Origin: Actinomycetota bacterium
Lineage (GTDB): Bacteria > Actinomycetota > Acidimicrobiia > Acidimicrobiales > Ilumatobacteraceae
DNA length: 64,000 bases
Assembly: GCA_009701715.1 (NCBI GenBank)
Contig: WLJO01000005.1
Coordinates: 1 to 64,000 of the forward strand
Direction of reading: 5' to 3'
How positions within the stretch are numbered: position 1 is the first letter of the stretch; each line of letters starts with the position of its first letter. Under the pieces are notes generated by a model that made no database searches, was not told the origin of the DNA, and saw only the letters and a program-made list of their open reading frames with translations. This document shows positions 47,145-55,298 of the stretch, piece by piece. The position numbers and the translations under genes are program-made.

Positions 47145-47812
47145 AGCGCCCGATCGAGCAGACGTGGAACACGTTGACCGACGTGCCCACCATCACGCCG
47201 TGCCTCCCCGGCGCCGCGCTCGAGGCCATCGACGGCAACACCTACAGCGGTGTCGTGCGCCTGAAGGTCGGCCCGATCACCGCAAACTTCAAGGGTGACG
47301 CCTCCTTCATCGAGAAAGACGATGTGAAGCACCGAGCCGTGCTCGACGCCAAGGGCCGCGACACCGGCAACAAGGGCAACGCTGCTGCAGTCATCATCGC
47401 CCAGCTCGAGTCAATCGATGCCAACACCACCAAGGTGGTCGTCTCCACCGACCTGAAGATCACCGGCAAGTTCGCCCAGTTCGGCCGTGGCGCCATGCAG
47501 GAGATCTCCAACAAGCTCCTCGCCGAGTTCGTGAGCAATCTCGAGAAGCTGACCACGGCCGATGCCGTTGCCCAGACAGCCCCCGGCGATGCAGCCTCCA
47601 CCGCCGCGGCCGTCGAGTCGGGTGCCGCCCCGGCATCCACCGCGAATGCCGCCACGGGGGCGTCGACGATCACTGCCCCCAGGGTGTCGGACAACGACAA
47701 CGTGCTCGACCTCGGCAAGTACGCCGGCGGCGCCATGGCCAAGCGTTTCGCCCCCTTCGCCGGTGGGCTCCTGCTCCTGCTGCTGCTGCTCATGCGGCGC
47801 CGCCGCCACTAG
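47117..47812 (+). CDS. coxG: CoxG-like SRPBCC protein with C-terminal membrane anchor
   Basis: A 231-residue protein. The SRPBCC/CoxG domain covers about 1-145 (MELVNEFTVKRPIEQTWNTL, CLPGAALEAIDGNTYSG, KFAQFGRGAMQEIS). An Ala/Thr/Pro-rich linker follows, then a C-terminal hydrophobic segment (FAPFAGGLLLLLLLLM) followed by a basic end. In Oligotropha, CoxG recruits CO dehydrogenase to the membrane, and the anchor here fits that role. It overlaps the MobA-like gene by 28 bp and closes the cox region. Confidence 0.9.
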   Translation: MELVNEFTVKRPIEQTWNTLTDVPTITPCLPGAALEAIDGNTYSGVVRLKVGPITANFKGDASFIEKDDVKHRAVLDAKGRDTGNKGNAAAVIIAQLESIDANTTKVVVSTDLKITGKFAQFGRGAMQEISNKLLAEFVSNLEKLTTADAVAQTAPGDAASTAAAVESGAAPASTANAATGASTITAPRVSDNDNVLDLGKYAGGAMAKRFAPFAGGLLLLLLLLMRRRRH

Positions 47813-47834
47813 CCGTCACCGCACCCGATCCGTG

Positions 47835-48290
47835 ATGCTGCCCGACGACCGCGCCATGGTGCGCCAATTACTCGGGCGCGAGCCCCTCGCCGGGTTCGAG
47901 GTCGTCGTCCGGGACGAGTCCGGCTGGCCGGTCGTGATCCGCAACGAGGCGCTTCTTCCCGACGGTCGCCCGATGCCGACGCGCTTCTGGCTCGTCGGCA
48001 AGCAGCAGAGCGTCGCTGTCGGTCGGCTCGAGTCCGAGGGCGGGGTGCGCCGGGCCGAGTCAGAGGTGGACGCAGACGAACTCGCTGCTACCCATCGCCG
48101 CTATGCCGCCGAACGTGATGCGTCGATCCCTATGGGTCACGAAGGCCCACGGCCCAGCGGTGGTGTGGGGGGCACCCGGCTCGGCGTGAAGTGTCTCCAC
48201 ACCCACTACGCGTACTTCCTTGCCGGGGGCGACGACCCGGTCGGCCGTTGGGTGCAGAGCCATCTCGACGCGGCGGAGGTCGCACCGTGA
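47835..48290 (+). CDS. DUF501 family protein
   Basis: A 151-residue protein with the DUF501 pattern: MVRQLLGREPLAGFEVVVR, PTRFWLVG, GVRRAESEVD and GVKCLHTHYAYFLAGGDDPVG, whose conserved Cys and His residues hint at metal binding. Function unknown. In M. tuberculosis the homologue Rv1025 sits directly after the eno - divIC pair and before ppx2. Here the link to ppx is kept (GTGA overlap) but divIC is 14.3 kb away. Start could be GTG 47832 or ATG 47835. Confidence 0.9.
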   Translation: MLPDDRAMVRQLLGREPLAGFEVVVRDESGWPVVIRNEALLPDGRPMPTRFWLVGKQQSVAVGRLESEGGVRRAESEVDADELAATHRRYAAERDASIPMGHEGPRPSGGVGGTRLGVKCLHTHYAYFLAGGDDPVGRWVQSHLDAAEVAP

Positions 48291-49225
48291 GCACTGCACC
48301 GACGGTCGCCGCTATCGACATCGGCACCAACTCGGTGAAGCTGCTTGTGTGCCACGGCTCCGATCGCTTCTCCGACGCAATCGCTGTTCGCCTCGGCGAG
48401 GGGATGCACACCACGCGTGAGCTCCAGCCCGAGCCCATTGCGAGGACGCTCGACGCCCTGCGGCGCTTGCGTTCCCTCGCCGACGAGCGAGGGGTGGCCC
48501 ACCTCGGCGTCGTGGCAACGTCGGCAACGCGCGACGCCCGGAACCGCGACGCGTTCCTGGACGCCGCTGGCGAGATCCTCGGCACCCGACCCATCGTGCT
48601 CTCCGGCGAGGAGGAAGGTCGCCTTGCGTACAGCGGCTCGTGCATCGATCTTCCCGGTGGTGTCGGATCGCCCCGCCTCGTCGTCGACATCGGCGGCGGG
48701 TCCACCGAACTCGTGGTCGGCGCGGATGACGCACTGAGCGTCGCCTCAATCGATCTCGGCTGCGTCCGCCTCACGGAGAGCCACCTTCGGTCCGACCCAC
48801 CCCGGGCCGATGAGCTGACCAACGCGATCGGGCTCGTCCAGGACCACCTCGATGATGTCATCAGGGACCTCCCGGGCATCCTCGATGTCGCCTCAATCGT
48901 CGGGATCGGCGGAACGATCACCACGGTTGCAGCCGTCGAGGTCGGGCTCGCGGACTATGAGGCGCTCCACGGCTTCTGGCTGAGCCGACATGCGGCCGAA
49001 GATGTGTTTCGAACGCTGGCCACCGAGCGACTCACCGACCGGGTGCACAATCCGGGACTCCCTGCGGACCGTGCCACCATCATTGTCGGGGGTCTGTGCA
49101 TCCTCGTGGCCGTACTTCGCAAACTACGGGCCGACGGGCTCACACTGTCGCGCCGCGCTGCAGTGGACGGCATCTGCGCCGCGCTCGTCGAGGACCGCTG
49201 GCCGCTCCCGAACACGGCACCATGA
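48287..49225 (+). CDS. ppx: Exopolyphosphatase (Ppx/GppA family)
   Basis: A 312-residue protein of the ASKHA fold. It has VAAIDIGTNSVKLLV at the phosphate-1 site, SGEEEGRLAYSG, VVDIGGGSTELVVG at phosphate-2, and GIGGTITTVAAVE. At this length it lacks the C-terminal HD-like domains of E. coli Ppx and resembles M. tuberculosis Ppx2 (Rv1026). It would hydrolyse polyphosphate or pppGpp. Start GTG 48287 overlaps DUF501. Confidence 0.92.
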   Translation: MSTAPTVAAIDIGTNSVKLLVCHGSDRFSDAIAVRLGEGMHTTRELQPEPIARTLDALRRLRSLADERGVAHLGVVATSATRDARNRDAFLDAAGEILGTRPIVLSGEEEGRLAYSGSCIDLPGGVGSPRLVVDIGGGSTELVVGADDALSVASIDLGCVRLTESHLRSDPPRADELTNAIGLVQDHLDDVIRDLPGILDVASIVGIGGTITTVAAVEVGLADYEALHGFWLSRHAAEDVFRTLATERLTDRVHNPGLPADRATIIVGGLCILVAVLRKLRADGLTLSRRAAVDGICAALVEDRWPLPNTAP

Positions 49226-49848
49226 GCGCGATGCACCCGTCGGCATCCGCTCGGTCCAACCTCCGCATGTACGGCCGGCGGATCATGCTGCGCCCCCTGA
49301 TGGCCAGTGACTTCCAGGCATATCGGGAGAGCCGTTTGCGCAACGAGGACTGGCTCCTGCAGTGGGAACCAAGTCGGCTCTCACTGGCAGCAGACCCCAT
49401 CCGCGACCAAGCGGCATTCGTCGCACGATGCAACCTCAGGGACCGCGAGCGCCAGGTAGGCGGCGCGTATGGACTCGGCCTGTTCGTCGAGGACGCCCTC
49501 TGCGGCGAGGTCAACCTCAACAATGTCCAGCGCGGCGCGCTACAGACCGCCACTGTCGGTTACTGGATCGACCAGGCCAGAGCGGGCCACGCGTATGTTG
49601 CCGAGGCAGTCGTCGTACTCGCACGCTTCGCCTTCGACGAGTTGCTGCTACACCGCCTCGAGATCTGCATCATCCCGCGCAACCACCGGAGCAGGCGGGT
49701 GATGGAGAAACTGCGGATACGCGACGAAGGCGTGGCCCAGCGCTACCTCGAGATCAACGGCGTCTGGGAGGACCACATCCGCTACGGCTTCACCGCAGAG
49801 GAGTGGGCCGACCGTCGCGCCGAACTCGCGGCAGCCTGGCTCCCCTAG
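49222..49848 (+). CDS. GNAT acetyltransferase, RimJ/RimL-like
   Basis: A 208-residue GNAT protein. It has the N-terminal GRRIMLRPLMASDFQAY, a mid-domain GEVNLNNVQRGALQTATVGYWIDQARAGHAY, and the acetyl-CoA region RNHRSRRVMEKLRIRDEGV with the RimJ-like ending WEDHIRYGF. The family acetylates N-terminal residues, often of ribosomal proteins. The start overlaps ppx by 4 bp. The stop TAG shares the CTAG tetranucleotide with the stop of the convergent gene. Confidence 0.9.
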   Translation: MSAMHPSASARSNLRMYGRRIMLRPLMASDFQAYRESRLRNEDWLLQWEPSRLSLAADPIRDQAAFVARCNLRDRERQVGGAYGLGLFVEDALCGEVNLNNVQRGALQTATVGYWIDQARAGHAYVAEAVVVLARFAFDELLLHRLEICIIPRNHRSRRVMEKLRIRDEGVAQRYLEINGVWEDHIRYGFTAEEWADRRAELAAAWLP

Positions 49849-50159
49849 GAACCTGCGAGCCGGAACGCCATCGCTTTCGCCCGCCGCTGCAGCGTGCGTC
49901 GCTTCCAAGCCTTGCGCTTCCAGTGACGGGTCTTGGCGGCCCCGTCCAACTTGGCCCGGGCACGGTCGGCATCGTGGTGGTGCACCGGCTTCCATTCCAC
50001 ACCCGGTTCGTCGGCGTCATCGACCTCGACGCTCGTCCCGACTGCGTTGGACAGCAGATGCAACTCCGTATGAATACGATGCCGCTCGGCGTGGGCATGG
50101 GCTCGTAGTTCCTGTTTCGGCAGAGCTGCTGCCGATTCGGACCGATGCCTTTGACTCAT
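49845..50159 (-). CDS. Basic conserved-looking hypothetical protein
   Basis: A 104-residue protein unlike any family I recognise. The N-terminal part is polar with several His. A middle segment HTELHLLSNAVGTSVEV leads to PGVEWKPVHHHDADRA with three adjacent His. The last 30 residues are rich in Arg and Lys (KTRHWKRKAWKRRTLQRR). A good ribosome-binding site GGGAGG lies about 9-10 bp before the ATG. It is convergent with the GNAT gene and shares its stop tetranucleotide. A nucleic-acid-binding role is conceivable from charge only. Confidence 0.65.
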   Translation of the reverse strand: MSQRHRSESAAALPKQELRAHAHAERHRIHTELHLLSNAVGTSVEVDDADEPGVEWKPVHHHDADRARAKLDGAAKTRHWKRKAWKRRTLQRRAKAMAFRLAGS

Positions 50160-50252
50160 CCTGACCTACCTCCCTGTGGGAATGGCTTTGGTATGACTCA
50201 CACTGCATCTTTGACAATACTCCCGAGCAGGCCGACATGCGAGACTTTCTGC

Positions 50253-51008
50253 ATGACACTTGTACTTGTGGACGTGGCCGATCGGGTCGCCACCCTCACC
50301 CTCAACAACCCCGGTGAGCGCAACACCCTCACCAAGCCGATGGTCACCGAGATCATCGCTGCGATGGAGTCGATCGAGGCCGACCCGGGCGTCGGTGCCG
50401 TCGTCGTCACCGGGACGGCCCCCGCGTTCTGCGCCGGCGCGAACCTCGGCAACCTCATGGAGTCGTCGCCCGAGAGCCTCGGGTCGATCTATGAGGGGTT
50501 CCTCCGGATCGCGAACAGCACGCTGCCGACCATCGCAGCAGTGAACGGTGCGGCCGTTGGCGCCGGCATGAACCTCGCGCTCGGCTGCGACGTCCGCATC
50601 GCGGCGCGTCGCGCGAAGTTCGACACGCGCTTTCTCCAGATCGGCATTCACCCCGGCGGCGGCCACACCTGGATGTTGCGTCGCATCGCCGGACCGCAGG
50701 CGACGATGGCAGCGGTCATTTTCGGTGAGGTGATGGACGGCGCCGAGGCCGAGCGTGTCGGCCTCGTTCACCGCTGCGTCGATGACGACCAACTGCTCGA
50801 GGTTGCGCACACGATGGCGGCACGCGCGGCCGACGCTCCGCGCGATCTCGTGGTGCTGACCAAGCAGACGATCAAGGACATGGCAAACATCGGGCAGCAC
50901 CCCGCGGCCGTCAAACGCGAGCTCGACCCGCAGCTGTGGTCCACCCGCCAGCCGTGGTTCGCCGAGCGGGTGGCAAAGCTGCAGTCACAGATCTCCTCCA
51001 AAAAGTAG
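50253..51008 (+). CDS. Enoyl-CoA hydratase/isomerase family protein (first)
   Basis: A 251-residue crotonase-fold protein. Oxyanion-hole motifs are FCAGANLGNLM and AVNGAAVGAGMNLALGCDVRI. At the usual catalytic Glu region the sequence reads GIHPGGGHTWMLRR, resembling the GxxPGGGGTQ pattern with His in place of one residue. It probably acts in beta-oxidation or a related CoA-ester pathway. The ATG at 50253 is chosen over upstream in-frame codons because homology starts at VLVDVADRVATLTLNN. Confidence 0.88.
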   Translation: MTLVLVDVADRVATLTLNNPGERNTLTKPMVTEIIAAMESIEADPGVGAVVVTGTAPAFCAGANLGNLMESSPESLGSIYEGFLRIANSTLPTIAAVNGAAVGAGMNLALGCDVRIAARRAKFDTRFLQIGIHPGGGHTWMLRRIAGPQATMAAVIFGEVMDGAEAERVGLVHRCVDDDQLLEVAHTMAARAADAPRDLVVLTKQTIKDMANIGQHPAAVKRELDPQLWSTRQPWFAERVAKLQSQISSKK

Positions 51009-51012
51009 GCCC

Positions 51013-52677
51013 GTGACCGCCGTCCGGGCACTGGCCGACCGGTACCTCGAGGACCTCGCCCACCTCGACCCCACGGTTGCCACCGGACTGGGGCGGTCGT
51101 TCGGCCAGGGTGCCCTTCCCGATCTCTCACCGGAGGGCGCATCGGAGCATGTGGAGCTCGCGCGTCGGGCGCTCCGCGAACTTTCGACTCTGGCGGACGA
51201 GGACCCCGTCGACCGGCGCTGTCGGGGACTCATGGAGGACCGACTCGGACTCGTGCTCAGCAGGTTCGGGGCGGGTGAACACCTGCGGCCGCTCTCGGTT
51301 CTCGCAGGTGCCCCTGCCGAGATCCAGGGCGCGTTCGAGCTGATGGCAACGGGCTCCGACGCCGACTGGGCGAACGTTGCGGCCCGCGTCTCCGCGCTGC
51401 CCCGAGCACTCTCGTCACTGCGTGCATCGCTCGAGGAGGGCATCCGCAGCGGGGTGCTCGCCGCTCCGCGCCAGGCGCTCTCCACGGCCCACCAACTCTC
51501 CACGTGGGCCGGGCGACATGGCGGGATTCCGTACTTCGCCTCGCTCGCCGACCGGGCACCGGAACGCCTCCGCCCTCGCGTCGGTGCAGGCATACCGGCC
51601 GCCAACGAGGCGCTCGCGGATCTCGCCGACTGGCTGACGGCAACCTACGCAACCGCAGCAGCAACTGTTCCCGATGCCGTGGGCCGCGACCGCTACATCG
51701 TGAGCGCGCGCCAGTTCCTCGGCAGCGACCTCGACCCGGACGAGGCGTACGAATGGGGCTGGGCGGAACTCGAACGGATCGAGGCCGAAATGCGCCGTCT
51801 CGCCAACGAGATCAAACCGGGTGCATCCATCGACGGGGCGATGGGGTGGTTGGACGTTCACGGCGAGGCCGCCGAGGGCGAGGCGGAACTCCAGCGCTTC
51901 CTGCAGACGCTCATGGACGAAACGATCGACGCCCTGCAGGGAACCCACTTCGACCTTGCCGAGCCGATCCGTACGGTCGAGGCCATGATCGCCCCTCCCG
52001 GCGGGGCCGCCGCGCAGTACTACACGCAGCCGTCGGCCGACTTCAGCCGTCCCGGTCGCACCTGGTACCCGACGATGGGCAAGACGCGTTTCCCGCTCTG
52101 GAACGAGGTGAGTACCTGCTACCACGAGGGCGTCCCCGGGCATCACCTGCAGATCGCGCAGTGGATCTATCTCGCTCCGCAGATGTCGCTGTTCCAGGGG
52201 GCCTTCTTCATTAGCGGCAACGGTGAGGGCTGGGCACTGTACGCGGAGCGCCTGATGGACGAACTCGGCTTCCTGTCCGAGCCGGGCAGGCGACTCGGGT
52301 ATCTGGTCGCCCAGCAACTGCGCGCCGCTCGTGTGGTGGTCGATATCGGCATGCACCTCTCGATGCCCATCCCGAACGGCCAGCCCTTCCACCCCGGTGA
52401 GCGGTTCACCCCGGCACTCGGCCGGGAGTTCATGGGGCTCCACGCAGGTAAGGACCCCGTCTTTCTCGACAGCGAATGGGAGCGGTACCTCGGCTGGCCG
52501 GGTCAGGCAATCTGTTACAAGCTCGGTGAGCGCGTGTGGCTTGCAGGCAGGGACGCGGCCCGGCTCAACGCCACGCGGGCGGGCCGACCCTTCGACCAGA
52601 AGGCATGGCACATGGCAGCGCTCTCGATGGGATCGACCGGGCTCGACCAGCTTGCAGCCGAACTGCCCCACCTGTGA
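51013..52677 (+). CDS. DUF885 family metallopeptidase-like protein
   Basis: A 554-residue protein from a GTG start 4 bp after the hydratase. The hallmark is TCYHEGVPGHHLQIAQ near residue 370, matching the DUF885 HExxxxHH signature, with downstream GEGWALYAERLMDELG carrying a probable third ligand Glu. DUF885 proteins are predicted zinc carboxypeptidase-like enzymes; the substrate is unknown. No signal peptide is seen, so it is cytosolic. Confidence 0.9.
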   Translation: MTAVRALADRYLEDLAHLDPTVATGLGRSFGQGALPDLSPEGASEHVELARRALRELSTLADEDPVDRRCRGLMEDRLGLVLSRFGAGEHLRPLSVLAGAPAEIQGAFELMATGSDADWANVAARVSALPRALSSLRASLEEGIRSGVLAAPRQALSTAHQLSTWAGRHGGIPYFASLADRAPERLRPRVGAGIPAANEALADLADWLTATYATAAATVPDAVGRDRYIVSARQFLGSDLDPDEAYEWGWAELERIEAEMRRLANEIKPGASIDGAMGWLDVHGEAAEGEAELQRFLQTLMDETIDALQGTHFDLAEPIRTVEAMIAPPGGAAAQYYTQPSADFSRPGRTWYPTMGKTRFPLWNEVSTCYHEGVPGHHLQIAQWIYLAPQMSLFQGAFFISGNGEGWALYAERLMDELGFLSEPGRRLGYLVAQQLRAARVVVDIGMHLSMPIPNGQPFHPGERFTPALGREFMGLHAGKDPVFLDSEWERYLGWPGQAICYKLGERVWLAGRDAARLNATRAGRPFDQKAWHMAALSMGSTGLDQLAAELPHL

Positions 52678-52734
52678 GTACTGCCCCGTACGCCGAGGCG
52701 CGGCAGCGGCCGCAGACGTAGTACACAAGAGCCT

Positions 52735-53379
52735 GTGAGCGAACTCCCCCCCGCCGTCCCAGCTGCAACCGTCATGGTGGTCCGAGATGCCAGTCACGGC
52801 CTCGAGGTGTTGCTACTCCGGCGCAGCGATGTCGGTGCCTTCGCGAACTACTGGGTGTTCCCCGGTGGCAGGATCGACGATACGGATCTCGGCGCCGACG
52901 AGATCGAGCGAGCGCGTGCAGCAGCCGTTCGCGAGGCGCACGAGGAGGTGGGGCTGATCGTCGATCCCGCGAACACCCACCCGTACTCGCACTGGACTCC
53001 CCCCGCCATCCAGCCGCGTCGCTTCGCCACGTGGTTCTTCGTTACGCACTGGGGCGGTGACGATGTCCGTATCGACGGCCACGAGATTGTCGACTATCGC
53101 TGGATGACCCCACAGGCCGCCATCGAGGAACAGATGCAGATGGCCCCGCCCACCATCGTGAGCCTCCACGAACTCGCCGAAGCGGGTTCGTTCGCGGCAA
53201 CACGCCGCACTGAGTACCCGCGATGGGTGACGCGCCCCACGAAGTCGGCTGCCGGCGTCCCCGTGCTGCTCTGGCACGGCGACGCCGGCTACGACGCGCT
53301 CGATTCGGAGATCGTCGGCCCCCGCAATCGCCTCTGGTACCCCGCCGACGGTCCCTGGACCTACGAGCGGTCGATCTAG
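52735..53379 (+). CDS. NUDIX hydrolase
   Basis: A 214-residue protein. The Nudix box begins at GGRIDDTDLGADE and continues AAAVREAHEEVGL, giving the REUXEEXGU metal-binding core with a longer than usual insert between Gly and REA, as in some NUDT7/19-like CoA or nucleoside-diphosphate hydrolases. Downstream are RFATWFFVTHWGGDDV and a polar C-terminus. The GTG at 52735 starts it, 57 bp after the DUF885 gene. Confidence 0.9.
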   Translation: MSELPPAVPAATVMVVRDASHGLEVLLLRRSDVGAFANYWVFPGGRIDDTDLGADEIERARAAAVREAHEEVGLIVDPANTHPYSHWTPPAIQPRRFATWFFVTHWGGDDVRIDGHEIVDYRWMTPQAAIEEQMQMAPPTIVSLHELAEAGSFAATRRTEYPRWVTRPTKSAAGVPVLLWHGDAGYDALDSEIVGPRNRLWYPADGPWTYERSI

Positions 53380-53389
53380 GACCGACCCG

Positions 53390-54013
53390 ATGCTCGACCA
53401 TATCTTCACCGATGCGATCGGTGCGCTCCGGGAGGCGTTCGAGGCAGCGTTCCTCGAACGTCAAGCCTTTGAGGAACACTTCCAGGTGGACGTGCTGCTC
53501 GGGGACGTCACTTGGGAGACGAGTTACGGCCTGCCCGGCGAGGGCCAGCCGCCCCGGGTGATCTCCCACATCACCTTCGACTGGCCGTCGTGGAGCCAGA
53601 CCGCCTACCGCAAGTGGTACGTCGACGAGGTGTTCGAGGAGCCACCGGCGATCGAAATGGAGATCGTGTTCCGGGCACAGCGACTGGCTGCACAGCCCGA
53701 ACCGAGACAGATCACGCGCGTGATGGACGAGATGAGCCCGCTCATCGGCGCCGGCCGTCTGGAACAGGCTGGGGTAACGGTCGAGATCGGCTACCTCTCC
53801 GAGCCCGACGCCACTCCCGAGTACGCCATCGAGGTGACCTACGAGGGCCTCTACGAACTTGCCGAGTCTGCGCTTGCGGACGGCGCCTCACATCTGCTCG
53901 ACGAGCACTTCGGCGCTCTGGGCGGATGGATCGCCGCAACGCTCGTGCGGCTCGGCGACCTGGGACTTGTCTACCTCCCGGGCGACGAGGCCGACGACGA
54001 CTCCACGGACTGA
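53390..54013 (+). CDS. Acidic hypothetical protein
   Basis: A 207-residue soluble protein with no family I can name. It is strongly acidic, opens with a helical region ALREAFEAAFLERQAFEEHF, then a beta-rich part with ISHITFDWPSWSQTAYR, and ends in an Asp-rich tail. No signal peptide, membrane segment or catalytic motif is visible. It follows the NUDIX gene by 10 bp and precedes an enoyl-CoA hydratase, so it may share their transcript. Codon use resembles its neighbours, supporting a real gene. Confidence 0.75.
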   Translation: MLDHIFTDAIGALREAFEAAFLERQAFEEHFQVDVLLGDVTWETSYGLPGEGQPPRVISHITFDWPSWSQTAYRKWYVDEVFEEPPAIEMEIVFRAQRLAAQPEPRQITRVMDEMSPLIGAGRLEQAGVTVEIGYLSEPDATPEYAIEVTYEGLYELAESALADGASHLLDEHFGALGGWIAATLVRLGDLGLVYLPGDEADDDSTD

Positions 54014-54046
54014 GTGCATCGCCGTCGGGCGTGACAGCATGTGAGC

Positions 54047-54826
54047 ATGACCGACATCGTGCTGCTCGAGGTAAGCGAACGCATCGCCACCGTCACCCTC
54101 AACCGCCCCGACGCCCGCAATGCGCTGAGCAGTGCACTGCTGCGTGACCTGAACCGCGTCATGCACGAAGCAACCGACCGCGACGACGTGGACGTCATCA
54201 TCCTCACGGGTTCGGACCCGGCCTTCAGCGCAGGTCTCGACCTGAAAGAACTCGGCGACAATGCCGGCAACCTCGGCGGGGCCTCCCCGGACGCCAAGCC
54301 GATCACCGGCGGGCAGCACAACCCGTTCTTCTTCGTGGACAAGCCGCTCATCGCGGCGGTGAACGGCGCCTGCATCACCGGCGCGTTCGAGCTCGCGCTC
54401 AACTGCGACTTCATCATCGCCTCCGAGCACGCAAAGTTCGGCGACACGCATTCGCGCGTCGGTGTCATGCCGGGCTGGGGTCTCACGGTGCTCCTCCCGC
54501 AGGCGATCGGCGTCCGCCGCGCGCGGGAGATGTCGTTCACCGGCAACTTCGTCTCCGGCCAGGAGGCCTTCGAGCTCGGACTCGCCAACCACGTCGTCCC
54601 CCACGACGAACTACTGCCCACGGCACGGAGGCTCGCCCGGGACATCATCGGCAACGATCAGCCGGGTGTGCGCCAGATCCGTCGGACGTACAACGAGATC
54701 CATCGCGAGGATGCCGGTTGGGACCTCGAGGCACGCGACGGCAAGAAGTGGCAGAAGGAAATGTTCAGCAAGGACAAGGTGGCCGAGCGTCGCGACGCAA
54801 TCATGAACCGCGGTCGCAAGCAGTAA
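54047..54826 (+). CDS. Enoyl-CoA hydratase/isomerase family protein (second)
   Basis: A 259-residue crotonase-fold protein. Oxyanion-hole region FSAGLDLKELG and AVNGACITGAFELALNCDFII are present. The later segment DTHSRVGVMPGWGLTVLL has the Pro-Gly-Trp-Gly form typical of a branch annotated simply as enoyl-CoA hydratase. The C-terminus ends RRDAIMNRGRKQ. ATG 54047 or GTG 54041 may start it. It is distinct in sequence from the first hydratase in this window. Confidence 0.9.
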   Translation: MTDIVLLEVSERIATVTLNRPDARNALSSALLRDLNRVMHEATDRDDVDVIILTGSDPAFSAGLDLKELGDNAGNLGGASPDAKPITGGQHNPFFFVDKPLIAAVNGACITGAFELALNCDFIIASEHAKFGDTHSRVGVMPGWGLTVLLPQAIGVRRAREMSFTGNFVSGQEAFELGLANHVVPHDELLPTARRLARDIIGNDQPGVRQIRRTYNEIHREDAGWDLEARDGKKWQKEMFSKDKVAERRDAIMNRGRKQ

Positions 54827-54828
54827 CG

Positions 54829-55251
54829 ATGGGCATACCGGCACCCTCCGACGTGGACTGGGCGGTGCTGCGCGCCGCAGCCCTCCAGGCTGCCGGTCAC
54901 TCGTACTCGCCGTACTCTCGGTTCGCGGTGGGCGCTGCCGCGCTCGTGTCCGACGGCAGGGTGGTGCTCGGGGCGAACATCGAGAACGCGTCCTACGGCC
55001 TGACGATGTGTGCCGAAAACACCGTCGTCGCCGCCCTGCGGATGGGGGGCGGGGGGCGCCTCCTCGCAATCTCGGTCGTCGGCAACGGCGAGCCGGTCAC
55101 ACCCTGCGGCCGGTGCCGCCAGTTGCTCTGGGAATTCGGTGGCCCGGACTGCCTCGTGGACGTCGACGGGCAACCGGTGCCCCTGACGAACCTGCTCCCG
55201 CACGCCTTCCCGGACGCGTCTTCCTTCAGGCCCGACGTACCGGACCGCTGA
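54829..55251 (+). CDS. cdd: Cytidine deaminase
   Basis: Zinc enzyme converting cytidine to uridine. The 140-residue protein has YSRFAVGAAALV, the zinc/catalytic motif MCAENTVVAAL with the essential Cys and Glu, and PCGRCRQLLWE with the other two Cys ligands. An Asn follows Cys-Ala-Glu, as in actinobacterial CDAs, rather than Arg. The ATG at 54829 is 2 bp after the hydratase stop. Confidence 0.95.
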   Translation: MGIPAPSDVDWAVLRAAALQAAGHSYSPYSRFAVGAAALVSDGRVVLGANIENASYGLTMCAENTVVAALRMGGGGRLLAISVVGNGEPVTPCGRCRQLLWEFGGPDCLVDVDGQPVPLTNLLPHAFPDASSFRPDVPDR

Positions 55252-55298
55252 CCGTACGGTGAAGCCTTCCGGCCCACCCGGGCCAGTACCGTAGGGGT

